64,000 nt of DNA, from assembly GCF_000341285.1 (NCBI RefSeq), contig NW_005178442.1, positions 18,308 to 82,307 on the forward strand. The letters run 5' to 3'. Made by a program: the position numbers and the translations under genes. Within the stretch, counting starts at the first letter, position 1, and each line of letters opens with the position of its first letter. Under the pieces are notes generated by a model. The model searched no databases. It was not told the DNA's origin and saw nothing but the letters and a program-made list of their open reading frames with translations. The DNA comes from Galdieria sulphuraria (lineage: Eukaryota > Rhodophyta > Bangiophyceae > Galdieriales > Galdieriaceae). Of the stretch, positions 10,346-21,599 are shown in pieces.

Positions 10346-10515
10346 CAGTTTGAATAGCGTAAATATTCTTACATCTTTATTGTGCTAATTTTAATAAATA
10401 AATTTTTTCAATAGCATAAACGAAGACAAGAAGAGCGATAGAAATGAATGACTCAATCGCTTTTCACAATAGTAATCTTATATAGAACATCCTTTCGAGG
10501 AAGTTCAGTTGGGGG
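10346..10515. promoter_or_regulatory. Divergent promoter region (ATP-grasp / membrin)
   Basis: A gap of 170 bp between opposite start codons. It is A/T-rich near 10380-10410 with no recognised element. Confidence 0.35.
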
Positions 10516-11258
10516 ATGGAAGGTCTTTACTTGGATGCCAGGAAGTTGGTTCTTGAGTCAAGAGACCTTCTGGACTCCATTGAAACTGGTCGTGAGAACT
10601 CAACTCAGTGTCAGACTTATCTTTCTCAGAAAATAAACCGTTTGACACGCACTTTGCAACAGCTTTCAACTTTGGCCTTAAGAGAGCCCTCTTCTCGCAG
10701 GGAGGCCTGGCAATTGTCAGTATACGTTCTCAACAAAGGTTTTAAGTTTTTTTTAACTGAATAATAGAAAGATTGATAGACTCAATAGCGACAGCTTGGA
10801 CATTCGAGCAGCCTTCGAAAACTATCTAAGTAGATCCTACACCGCAGCTATTCAAGCCAAAGAAAGAGAGGAACTTTTGGATAGATACAGTGGAAAAGAC
10901 ACTTCCATCGTGATTGATTCCTTTCAGACAGAGTCACAGTCTCTACACCGTTCAAACGTGACAACAGAGGGAATCTTGGGGATGGGTCAGGCGACACTAC
11001 ACGCTCTCTCGCTTCAGCGTTCGAGACTCAAGGTATGTGATATTTCCCTTATTTTTCACCAAAGAATGACCGCTATTGTTTAATTAGGGAGCGAAGAAAA
11101 GGATGTTGGACGTAGCTAATGTGTTAGGAATCTCACACTCGGTAATTCGCATGATTGAAGGCAGGGAGAAGGTTGATGCCTATATAGTTTACGGAGGAAT
11201 GTTCTTTATAATTCTCATTGTATTCGGAATCTATATTTGGAAGAAAGTCTACGGATAG
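10516..11258 (+). CDS. Membrin / GOS27-type Qb-SNARE
   Basis: Exons 10516-10719, 10772-11032 and 11088-11258 join in frame to 211 residues, the usual length of membrin (GOSR2, Bos1, MEMB11). The N-terminal helices (LYLDARKLVLESRDLL) lead to a KEREELLDRYS block, a Qb SNARE helix with its central Gln in LSLQRSRLKGAKKRMLD and VANVLGISHSVIRMIE, and a single C-terminal membrane anchor ending in WKKVYG. Membrin works in ER-to-Golgi and intra-Golgi vesicle fusion with Sed5-, Bet1- and Sec22-type SNAREs. The intron joins restore the family pattern exactly. Confidence 0.9.
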
Positions 11259-11539
11259 CTTTGTCACGGGAGTTGGCTATCAGGGAATAGTCTTTGGATC
11301 GCATATGGCTTTGGCAATTAGATCTTCAAGCAACCAGTCTTTCAACACTGTGTTTGAAAAGTGGTTGTTCAGAAAGTTTTGTAAGGAGTGCTTGTCTCGC
11401 TGGTTGTTTTTGTTGTGTGACTTGGCGTCTATTTTCTACAAGGCAGTTCTAAAGTCAAAGGCAAAAGCTTTTCCGAGTTTGAATGATTTCTGGACTATCC
11501 AGTTATCCAAAGATTATTTAAAAGTTTTGTTCACAAAAC

Positions 11540-14500
11540 TTAACTATTTCGTGTTCGCTTCCCAGACGAAGGAAAGTAGTCGTCCATATTGGAATCATCA
11601 TAAGCCCGTTTGTTCCCAGATTTGGAAATCTTCCTTTTCTTCTTAGATGCTTTTTTCACCTTCTTACCAATCTTCTTTCTCGAATATTTTTCTGCATAGT
11701 CTTCATTCTCTTTCTCTATAGCCCGTATGAGCATATCTACCCTACGGCGTAGCTCCAGCGGTGTTCGAGACTAGAAAGAGCATAAGTCCCTTGTTTGAAA
11801 AATGAAACAAGGCATCTACCTTGATAAACCAATCAAACCGAAACTGCCAGGCTTTGCGGATCTCCATCTTCAACTCTTCCCATCGTCCATATCCAAGTTT
11901 GTATGTCATACAAACTAGGAAACGATCTTCTTCTTCCGTAAACCCTTTCCCCTTGTAGGCTCCATATGAAATTTGAAGTTCTCTCAAGGGATCTGTATAC
12001 CGTGATACCTACTCAAGATATCTGAAAAAATATTTCTTGTCTCTACAAAGGAAAATACCTTCAACTTCAATGCCTCCTCCATTTCTTCACGACGAGCAAT
12101 CCTTGCTTCTCCTTCTTCAATTGCTCTTCTAATCTTTCCAAACTGATCGATTCTTTCAGGTCCATACTTCCAAAATGCTTTAGCGTATTCTTTGACTTCC
12201 TTTACTGACTTGGAACCTATCTCTGCTGCAATAGTTTCATAAGCTTCTCTTCCATGCCTTTCACATCCACGTACAAACGCTTGGAATTCTCGTCTACTCC
12301 AATTTCCAAATCCTTCCGATAATAAAATTTGTTTTTCTTGTTCCTTATCGGCTGGAAGAAGTTCAGGGACAGGCGGAGCTTCCTTTCCTTGCTTCACTGC
12401 CTCTTCTGCAACCTTGTTATATTCATTAACCGCCCTCTTTTCTTCCTCGAAAATTTCTTGTAGTCGTTGTGCATCGAAAAATTGAAAGTCATGCAATGTT
12501 GGCTCCTTGGGAGGCTTTAGTCTTTGTTTAGGACGCTCAGAAGTAGAACGCGAGGCATTATGTGATGACTGGCGTAAATCACTTTCCTCGTAAATCTTTC
12601 TACGCTCACGTTTACCCACATCCAAAAAGAAAGTGTTGTTGGTATTCGTTCTCTTTCCACGATAGTCTTCACCTTCGAACTGATACACCGATGTGGAATC
12701 AGAAAGACTAAATTGAAGCATGTTGAGTCCATTAGTTTCTGCTCGTTGATCCAACTCCTCCTGAATTTCTCTGGTCTTCGACTCTCCTCGTGAAAGAATT
12801 TCATCAAGATCTTCATTTCTATAGTCTGCAGCGTCCACACGAAAAAACTGATCTGCACCATATCGAATCATATCTAAGAGTTCGTCCTTGCCCAACTGTT
12901 TCTTCTGATCAACAAGTCTTCCCTGTTGAATTACGAGTGAATCTAACTTTAGCTTCTCTAGTGCCTTGCGCAAAATCCTTTCTTCAACAGTATTCTCGGA
13001 TATCAATCGATAAACATTGACAGGATTTTTCTGACCGATACGATGTGCTCTATCCATTGCTTGAAGGTCAACTTGAGGATTCCAGTCTGAGTCGTACAAA
13101 ATTACCGTGTCTGCTGCTGCCAAGTTGATTCCCAAGCCACCAGCCCTAGTACTCAACAAGAAAATAAACTTATCCGAGTCTGGTCTATTAAATTCCTCAA
13201 TCATTGAATCTCGGATTTCTCCTTCTGTATTTCCATCAATACGACAATAAGGATAGTCTCGCATATTTGGACTACAATAGTCTTCTAAAATGTCGAGCAT
13301 TCTCGTCATCTGACTGAAGATCAAAACTTTATGATTTCCTCGCCGAAGTCGTGACAAAAGTTTGTCTAACAGCATCAACTTGCCACAAGATTCTATGACG
13401 TGTTCACCAAAAGGATCCAAACTACGATCTTCGACGCCATCAAAAAGATAAGGATGGTTACAACACTTTCGCAACTGCATTAAAATGTTCAGCAAACGAA
13501 CACGATCTCCACCAGGACCATTTATTGCATCAATGTCCTTTTTCAAAAGATTTCGATAGATATCCAGTTGAACACTTGATAGCTTTGTAAACAAAACCGT
13601 CTCCTTCTTTGGAGGAAGGTCATGTTCTACTTCAGACTTCAATCTTCGTATTAAAAAGGGCCGTAAAACTGCATGCAACTGTTGAATAACCTCGTTTTTT
13701 GCATTTTCATTATCCGACTCTACTGAAGAAAACCACGAGTCAAAGTCCTCTATTTTCATAAGAATAAGTAATCGATGAAACAAAGTCATCAAGGAACCAA
13801 CCTGCAGAAGCGAATATATCAGGAAGCAAGAAGTTGAGTAGTGCCCAAAGCTCATGTAAGTTGTTTTGCAATGGAGTCCCTGTCAATAATAACCTACTCT
13901 GAGATTCAAATGTACGTACAACTTGAGAGAGTATAGAGTTTTCATTCTTAATTCTATGTGCTTCATCGATAATAACATAACGCCACATAAATCGTCTCAA
14001 ACTATTCTTTTCCTTGATTGCCACTTCATATGTGGTAAGGCACACGTCAAAGTCTTTTGACAAAAGCCGTTGTTCCTTTAAGTTTGCTCTATCATCCTGA
14101 TTGCCGTGAAAACGCAAAATATTAAAAGAAGGACACCATTTGTCAAATTCCAAAGCCCAGTTTCCTATGGTACTCTTTGGAACGATAATAAGATGAGGTC
14201 CATTAATATGACGATAGCCCCTTAAAAAAGCAAGCAAGGATATAGTTTGCAGTGTTTTTCCTAACCCCATTTCATCGGCAAGGATTCCGTTTAAACCGTG
14301 TTCATACAAGCCAATCAAAAAGTTAAGACCTTCTAGTTGATATGGTCGCATTGTGCCTTTCACATTGTACGGCTGTGAGGTCAGACGAGTTGTTTCTTGG
14401 TGACCATCCACTTCTGCTTCCATCAAAAGTTCATCTTCTTCTTTTTCTGTCATTCGACGTTTCGAAGACTTGGAGGAAGTCTTGGCTTGCTCAGTACTTG

Positions 14501-14857
14501 GTTTCTGTGGGGAGGCACCTGAGACAAAGTGTTTGAAAATGTCTGCTTGAGAAACTAGATACTTAAGCCTTTCCCTTGCAGAGGCGGCCTGTTAAGGTCG
14601 AAGTGAATACTTAATATTCTAAAAACCAAGTCAAAACGTACCGTTGCTTTCTTAACCACAGCATTATCTTCATCAAACTTCTCCTTTTTTTCCTTCTTTA
14701 GAGGTAGGTTGTGGGCAGCATTCTTTTCCAAATCCGCAGCATATTCTTTTTTTAACTCACTTTGGCTCTCATTTTCTTTTGTGTCACTTGCAGTCGTTTC
14801 GTTCTGAGCAAGATCCTCTCTCATGGCCCCGGGGTCTCCAATTTTCAAAAAATGCAC
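11540..14857 (-). CDS. ISW: ISWI-type SNF2 chromatin remodelling ATPase
   Basis: Exons 14857-14642, 14588-13802, 13749-12059, 12008-11820 and 11770-11540 give about 1037 residues (1026 if the ATG at 14824 is used). Order of parts: a Lys/Glu-rich N-terminus; SNF2 helicase lobe 1 with DEMGLGKT (Walker A) and DEAH; lobe 2 with STRAGGLGINL and QAMDRAHRIGQ; then HAND (LHDFQFFD..RL), SANT (GFGNWSRREFQAFVRG) and SLIDE (FTEEEDRFLVC ... FRFDWFIKSRT). HAND-SANT-SLIDE after SNF2 defines ISWI, which slides and spaces nucleosomes in the nucleus. The C-terminus is very basic and may act as nuclear localisation and DNA contact. Start codon is 143 bp from the divergent phosphomannose isomerase gene. Confidence 0.96.
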
Positions 14858-15000
14858 AACTCTGTATGCCTAAAAAATTCTTCCCATTAAGAAGAGCCCT
14901 TTATTTTTCTTTTGTTCAGGTTCTTGTGTGTAAACGTCATTCTAAAGCCTTTGTGCATTAACCTCTTCACTATTTTGAGTGTTTATTAAGACAACTGACC
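14858..15000. promoter_or_regulatory. Divergent promoter region (ISWI / phosphomannose isomerase)
   Basis: A gap of 143 bp between opposite start codons; no motif recognised. Confidence 0.35.
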
Positions 15001-16353
15001 ATGTTCCCACTCCTTGTGGGTGCACAACACTATGACTGGGGTCGGCTTGCCACAGATTCCACGGTATACAAGCTGTTAAAGTCAAACCATGACTGGGCGA
15101 AGGAACTAGAAACTTCTGTACAGGTACATACTAACGATGAGACAAGACCTTTTGCAGAATTGTGGGTTGGAACGCATCCATCTTTACCTTCTTTCATAGT
15201 CCGGTCTCCGTTGTGTCCGTTGGAAGAGATTCTGAAACAGCAAAGTAGCCAATGGCCTGACGAAGTTGACTTTCAAGAAAGCACAAAGTCACTGCCTTTT
15301 CTTTTGAAGGTACTTTCTATTCAAAAGACTCTCTCGATTCAAGCTCATCCAGACTTGACCCTTGCGCAACAACTACATCGAAACAATCCCAAACAATATC
15401 CTGATGACAACCATAAACCTGAAATGGCTGTTGCTCTGAAAACTTGTGAAGTAATGTATGGTTTTAGAAAGTTGGAAGAAATTGCAATGGTACTCACAAC
15501 ATACGAAGAGGTAAGGGAAGTATGTGGACGTGAAGCTGTAGAGCGTTTCTTATCTCAAGTTGGTGTCACTGCTAGAGAGAAGAGACGCTCTCTTTTGAGA
15601 GATCTTGTAGCTTCACTTCTGGAACAAAGCCAAGAAATCATTTCAAGTTGTATTTTAAGAATATTACCAAAGTTGAGAGAGTTAAAGACAACTAGTAATC
15701 AGAAAGACGTTGTGAAATATGCTGACCTGGTAACTCGTCTATATGATCAACATGGACTAGATACTGGCGTAATTCTTTCTTTATTCTTGAATTTCATTAC
15801 ATTGGAACCTGGTGAAGCCTTATTTATATCGGCAAATGAACCCCATGCATATGTTTCTGGTGAACTCGTGGAAATTATGTCTTGTAGTGATAATGTCGTT
15901 CGAGCAGGACTGACTTCAAAATATAAAGATGTTTCAACATTGCTCGGTATGCTTACTTTTGAAGAAGCGGACCCACAGAATGTCAAATTTTCTGGTAAGG
16001 TTATCGAGAATGGTGTAGTCTGTTATACTCCTCCTGTGGATGAATTTGAATTGGAACTTGTTCATTTGAAATCTAGTAAGAACTTTTTGGTCAAGTAAGA
16101 CACGCTACGTTTTAATAATATTGCTTTTCTAAGTTCAGTGCTGAATAGATCTACTAGCCTTGTACTTTGCTTATGTGGAGATGGAAAAATACGATGCAAC
16201 TGCAAGACTCTCAAGGAAGGTAGTCATGATTTGCCTCTTAGGGAGGGCTCCTGCATTTGTCTCTTGAAAAACTCCGAATGTACTATAGAAAACATGAGTT
16301 CCAAGGAGCTGTTCTATTGCGTTGCGCATATGCGAAACAGTCAAGATGCTTAA
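15001..16353 (+). CDS. Mannose-6-phosphate isomerase, type I
   Basis: Exons 15001-16094 and 16134-16353 (39-nt intron; join inferred from frame) give 437 residues, normal for type I enzymes. Zinc ligands are visible as Gln and His in IQAHPD, Glu in HKPEMAVAL and His in NEPHAYVSGE; the active-site Arg block is VRAGLTSKYKDV. The enzyme interconverts fructose-6-phosphate and mannose-6-phosphate, feeding GDP-mannose for glycans and, in red algae, mannose-derived storage compounds. The last exon supplies the C-terminal cupin strands (SLVLCLCGDG). No targeting sequence, so cytosolic. Confidence 0.95.
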
Positions 16354-16511
16354 CTGAAGCTCTTATATATCTCTCACTCAATTCACATGGCCCTAATGGA
16401 AATTGGACATTTTTCACTCTTCACCACCCAAAAAGAATGAAAGAAAGATCGTTTGCTTGAGAAAGTAGAAATAGGGATAAATTATTGGGCCTTGTTCAGA
16501 TATAGCTTTCC

Positions 16512-18305
16512 ATGAGTCGAGTTAGGAACCTTTTCAGGTTGTTTTCAGTAGCCGGAACTAGAAGAAACTTTTTCAGTAAATCAACTTCGTTACATTCCTC
16601 AAACTTTCAAAGTGGTCATTCAAATTCCAAGAAGATTTTATGGCTTTCGGGAACTTTTACGATATTGGCCTCCACCGCCTTCCTAAACCAGAGGAAATTG
16701 TCGCTTGAAAGTCCCACTCACCCCGTTGAAGTTGCTCAAACTTCACGTGCAAAGGAGTCAGGAGAAGATCTTTCAGACTCTTTGAAGTCACGCACACCTG
16801 CTAGTGTGGTGGAAAGTTGTTTTCAGGATTTGCAAAAGTTGGGTCTTGGTGAAAGAATTACGAGGGAGTTACATGAACTAGAAACTCATGGTTCTGATAT
16901 TTCTTTTCATGACAAAGTATTACCTGACATTGTCATTTATCCACAGGATACTAACGAGGTTTCCAGTATTTTGTCAATCTGCAACCAATATCAAATGCCT
17001 GTAGTAGCATATGGAGGTGCGACGAGCTTAGAAGGTCACATTTTACCTGTGAAAGGAGGTGTCGTTTTGGACTTTAGCAACATGAAAAGAGTCATTCGAG
17101 TGAACCTTCAAGATATGGACGTTACTGTAGAACCTGGTATTTCCTGGAACGAACTCAATGATTATCTTCGACCATACGGACTATTCTTCCCACCTGATCC
17201 TGGAGCTGGCGCTAGCATTGGAGGCATGGTTGCAACTTCTTGTGGAGGAACAAATGCGGTGAAGTACGGGACTATGAAGGAAAATGTTCTTAGTTTGAAA
17301 GTTGTTCTAGCCGATGGCAAAGTAATTCATACAAGACAAAGAGTCAAGAAAAGTTCTGCTGGTTATGACTTGACACATCTTTTTATCGGTTCCGAAGGAA
17401 CGTTGGGAATAGGTTGGTTATCTCTCATAAAATGGTGATGATTCTCATTTTGTATCTTTAGTTACAGAAGCTGTCTTGAAACTGCACCCCATACCGGAAT
17501 CTCACGGTGTAGCAATGTGCTATTTTGACAAAATAGAAGATGCTACATCAGCCGTCATCGATATTGTTCGTGCTTCTGTAGATTGTGGCAGAATTGAACT
17601 GATGGATGACTTGATGGTAAAAGCAGTGAATAAATCAGAAGGTCTTCATTTGGAGGAGAAACCTGTACTTCTGTTTGAACTGGCTGGGTCGACTCATGCG
17701 GTGAATGAACAAATGGAAAAGATTTTAAATATTACAAAGAATCACAAGGGCCAAAACTTTGAATATGCCACAGAACCAGAGAAGCGAGAAGGACTGTGGC
17801 GAGCGAGAAAGGTATATATTGTTGTACCACTTTCGTATTTGCAGGTGGTTAACTTTTTTATAAGGACGCTCTTTGGAGTGCATACTCTCTAAGGCCTGAC
17901 TGTGAGCTATGGACTACAGATGTTTGTGTCCCTGTTTCTAGACTGTCGGAAATGATTCATTATACCAAGGAGGACCTTCGAAAGACGAACATTGTAGCCC
18001 CTTTAATAGCACATGCTGGTGATGGGAATTTTCACCTAGTCATCTTAGTCAGACCAAATGATAAGGAGGAAATGGAAATGGTAAAGTCATTTAATGACAG
18101 ACTTGTGAAACGAGCAATTTCAATGGAAGGCACTTGTACAGGAGAACACGGAATTGGAGAGGGAAAAAGAGAATATCTTGTAACAGAACTTGGAGAAGAT
18201 GCAATTGGACTTATGAGAACGATTAAAGAAGCTTTCGATCCAAATGGAATACTAAACCCCGGAAAAGTATTTATGCCCAAGGGAAAACAAGAAATTAGTT
18301 TTTGA
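16512..18305 (+). CDS. D-lactate dehydrogenase (cytochrome), FAD-linked, mitochondrial
   Basis: Exons 16512-17412, 17462-17811 and 17865-18305 give 563 residues. An Arg/Ser-rich N-terminus (MSRVRNLFRLF...) and a following hydrophobic stretch fit import into the mitochondrial intermembrane space. The FAD-binding type 4 (PCMH) domain shows PVVAYGGATSLEGH and PGAGASIGGM; the C-terminal substrate domain shows GRIELMDD, HAGDGNFH and GTCTGEHGIGEGK. It oxidises D-lactate to pyruvate and passes electrons to cytochrome c, also removing D-lactate from the glyoxalase route. The first intron uses a GTTGGT donor. Confidence 0.95.
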
Positions 18306-18364
18306 AAGTTTCATGTTTGATTTGTTCATAAAGAACCAAAGAGAATATGACTTTGCTTTGACAG

Positions 18365-18973
18365 TTACAGTACAACTTGACCTATTCCTTCACAACGAGG
18401 GCACCTTATGACACCTTTTTGTTTGCATTTGAAACAAGTTTTGCTCGAGTGCTGCAAATCTTCTATACATATCCACCCACTGTTCCATAACTTTCGGTTT
18501 TTGAGAACCTTTATAACAGTGACTTATGAAAACGTTCAAAGGTGAAGACAAACCTGAATAGGTACTTCAACGGAACTCCTAGCCTCTTTTCTACCACAAG
18601 TATTCTGTAAAACAGCAACCATATCCTTGCCCTTTCCTTTCTTCGTTGTACAAACAAAGTGGCGCCTGCCTTGGACTGGAACGACTGCTGTCCATTGAGA
18701 ACCAACTAGAGAGTCTTTTTTAACGCTATTGTTCCGATTAAATACTCCTTTCTTTACTTTGCCAACGCCTGAGCAAACATCACAAGGGACGACACGGTAA
18801 CCACCACAGAGAGAACATGGTTTTGGCTCTCTTTCTTGAAATCTTCTGAAAACAGGCCAACCAAATGAAGACAAAAATAACGGAAAGACGGCTGTTGGAA
18901 AAGAAAAAGCAGGAGTAGTATAGCAAGTGCTTCGTCCAGGATACACGGTTTCAAAGTCTCGAAGAATTTCCAT
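18365..18973 (-). CDS. DnaJ-type zinc-finger protein (BSD2-like)
   Basis: Exons 18973-18554 and 18490-18365 with a 63-nt intron give 181 residues. Four Cys pairs are visible: CSLCGG and CDVCSG in the first exon, CFKCKQ and CPRCEG in the second, i.e. the CxxCxGxG zinc-finger of DnaJ without any J domain. Such proteins in plants (BSD2, PSA2/LQY1-like) are mostly plastid helpers for Rubisco or photosystem assembly. The ~50-residue N-terminus is hydrophobic and Ser/Thr/Phe-rich and could be an organelle signal; plastid location is inference. A block WTAVVPVQGRRHFVC separates the two zinc halves. Divergent from the carrier gene with 97 bp between starts. Confidence 0.75.
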
Positions 18974-19070
18974 AAGTTTTTTATTCCGGGGTGAATTTGT
19001 ACCTCATAACTTGGTTCGATTGTCGAACTAGAATCTTTCAGCGCTATTCTATGGAAGACGAGAACAAATT
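18974..19070. promoter_or_regulatory. Divergent promoter region (DnaJ-type zinc finger / mitochondrial carrier)
   Basis: A gap of 97 bp between opposite start codons. It includes a small inverted repeat, GGTTCGATTGTCGAAC, around 19013-19028, with arms GTTCGA/TCGAAC, which could be a protein-binding site. Confidence 0.35.
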
Positions 19071-20350
19071 ATGAAGTCAAGACACAGGATAGTAGTCTGT
19101 CACTTTTCCAACACTTTTCGCATATGCGGCTCTCTATGTTTTCTTTACTCCAAACTGGAGAAAAACTTGTCTGTCGAAAAATTCTCGACACCCCATTATT
19201 CCATTACAAACTCTATTGAAGAAGTAAACGTCTTGGAAAGTAATCGTATAAACTTTTACGTTGGTACTTCTTCGTTGAAGAAACCAAAGAGGAACGACAA
19301 GGTAAGTTGCACGATTGCTCACTCTTCCACCAATGATATCCTGTTTGAACGTTAAACTTGTTTTCTATGTAGTTGATGTCCAGATTGTGTAAAATTTTTG
19401 TGGCAGGTTTCGTTTCTGGCGCTCTAACCTCCATAGTCATAACTCCGGTAGAAGTTGTTACAGCTCTAAAGTCGAGAGTGAACTCGCCGTATTCTTCTTT
19501 ATCTTTACCCAGTATTCTTCTAAGAGTATGGAAAGAGCAAGGTTGGAAAGGACTTTTCGATGGGTGGACAGGATTCGTTTTAAAAAGTGCTGTCACAAAA
19601 TCCCTCAGGCTTGCTCTCTTTGAACAAACCAAGTATTTTCTTCAAACAAAGATGCACCCGTCGAGAGATATCACACCGAAAGAAAGACTATTAGCAGTTT
19701 CGTTGACCGGTATGATGGCCATGGCAATCTGTTATCCTTTACACGCGACACAGACTCTCAAAATGAAAGGCCTCGATCCCCCTAAAAATGTTCGAGTAGT
19801 GTATGGAGGCTGGTTTCCTGCCGTGCTACGAATGGTACCTCAATATGGTTTAGAATATCTTTTCTACGATATTCTTCGAACCGAAGTCTCCAGAAGGAAA
19901 CGAAGAAAGCACTCGAATACCTTTTATGTCGACTTGAACTTGTGGAGCTTGTTAGTCTTGAGTGCCGTGTCAAGTCTGTTCGCACAAACTATTGCTCAAC
20001 CTTTCAATGTCATATCTAAACGAATGACTGTTTTATCTGCAACAGATTCCGAAAAATGGAGAAAATATTCACAAATTGCTGCGATGTTCAGTGTTGCAAG
20101 TGAAGTCTGGAGAGAGTCAGGAATTTTTGGTTTTTTCAGGGGTCTCCGCTATCGTTATTTGAAGGCTATACCTTCCGTGTTTATGTCTAAAGTTGCCATG
20201 TTGTGTCTCAATAGCAGGTTGGGTTTGTCACCTTCGACGGAGACGTTTCGGGCTGCTTCCACGTTCTCTTGGAAGAGCTCAAACTTTTCTTCAAGCTCAA
20301 TTCTTGGGGATTCTTTCCAGTATGTGGATTCTTTCACGTTGTACTCATAA
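19071..20350 (+). CDS. Mitochondrial carrier (SLC25) family protein with degenerate signatures
   Basis: Exons 19071-19301 and 19373-20350 give 402 residues. The second exon has three ~100-residue repeats of carrier type, each beginning with a hydrophobic helix and a Pro kink: TPVEVVTALKSR, YPLHATQTLKMK and QPFNVISKRMTV. The usual PX(D/E)XX(K/R) network is altered in all three (Lys to Thr, Asp to His, Asp to Asn), so matrix gate salt bridges are weak or absent. Substrate cannot be assigned, and a non-transport role, as in SLC25A46 or Ugo1, is possible. The first ~75 residues are basic and may be a targeting extension. Confidence 0.75.
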
Positions 20351-20494
20351 ATAGTTGGAAACTTTTTCGAGTTTTTGTGCTTTAAAATGTATCGTAATAA
20401 AAAGAATAATCTGAGAACGAAATTAATCTAATTGTGATGCATTTGTCATTTGAGTCATTGCCGACTTAACCCTGTTGGGATATATTGGCTGGCC

Positions 20495-21421
20495 ATGCTC
20501 ATTCTGTCCAAAAAGAGACGGGAAGAGAACAAAAGGGCCTCATTGGACTCTGTCCAATTTCCTCCAGTTGACGCAACGAGTCCAAGTCCTTCTGAAAGGA
20601 GCTTTGAAGACTCTTCGGAGGATAGCCCTTTGTTGCGAGAAAGGTTGTCTTCACTGGGACTGGGAATTAGGACTGTGGAGAAGGATGGAAATTGCCTTTT
20701 TAGTGCAGTTTCTGACCAGCTTTATGGCACACCAGAGTACCACCGAGAATTACGAGATGCAGTGTGTGGGTTTTTGCAGAGTCATGAAGAAGAATATAGT
20801 AGCTTCGTGGAAGATAAGGATTTTCAGAGTTACATTAGCGATATGAGAAAGTTGGGTACGTGGGCAGGAAATTTAGAGGTAATTATTCTTTTTCTGTTTT
20901 TATCTAGGGTTTGAATCCGTATGTAGCTTCATGCCGTTTCTATTCTGTATCATGTCAACGTTCGCATTCACTGTGAAGACGAAAGTTTCGTGGACATAGT
21001 TAATTTTGAAGGCAATGAAGCGAAATGGATATACTTGTCTTACCAACACGGTGAACATTACGGCAGTGTTCGAGAAGCGACAGATTTACAGAATTCCGTC
21101 CATAGCTCAGTAAAGGACGTGCTTGAGTCCTCTCCAGTTCTAATGACAGATCCTCTGATACAAAGTATATCACGGAGTCACCAAATATCTCCTAAACAGG
21201 TAGCAGATTGGTATTCGGTATTCAATGGCAATATAGAGTTAACTAACAAATGGCTGAAAGTTTCCAATGTAGCTCGCTCTTCTAAATTAGTAAATGGAGA
21301 GGACTCAAGAGGATTTTCTGGGAAACCATATCATGTGAGGACGTTGTCTAATATGTTTGGCTCGTCAAAGAACAAGAAAGCTGTGAAGAGAAAAGAAAGT
21401 AGTAACCCATCCTGCCGATAG
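20495..21421 (+). CDS. OTU-family deubiquitinase
   Basis: Exons 20495-20878 and 20927-21421 give 308 codons before trimming of the stop, about 292 residues by exon count. An acidic/Ser-rich N-terminus precedes the OTU peptidase core: catalytic Asp/Cys block EKDGNCLFSAVSDQLYG and catalytic His block QHGEHYGSVR. Layout is closest to OTUD3/OTU5-type enzymes. A later helical segment, ISPKQVADWYSVFNGNIELTNKWL (residue pattern only, near the C-terminus), looks like a UBA-type ubiquitin-binding motif, and the tail is basic. It should cleave ubiquitin chains in cytosol or nucleus. The ATG at 20495 is the first in frame. Confidence 0.88.
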
Positions 21422-21599
21422 AAGTCGTGTAATAACACTATTAGAAGCTGTATATTTTTAGTGGTTAAGAGTGTTTGATAGGATGGACGGAGAATATTTC
21501 GGTTCCATAGCTTGCCAAATGCTTTCTTAGGACAAATTTTCTTCCTGTGGTAAAGAATAATTTTTAAATGTTGAATTGGCTCCTGGAAGATTTCATGCG

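Noticed and set aside
11218-11646. 142-codon plus-strand frame after membrin
   Set aside because: It starts inside the last membrin exon and runs antisense into the ISWI 3' exon. It has no motif and is not needed by any gene.
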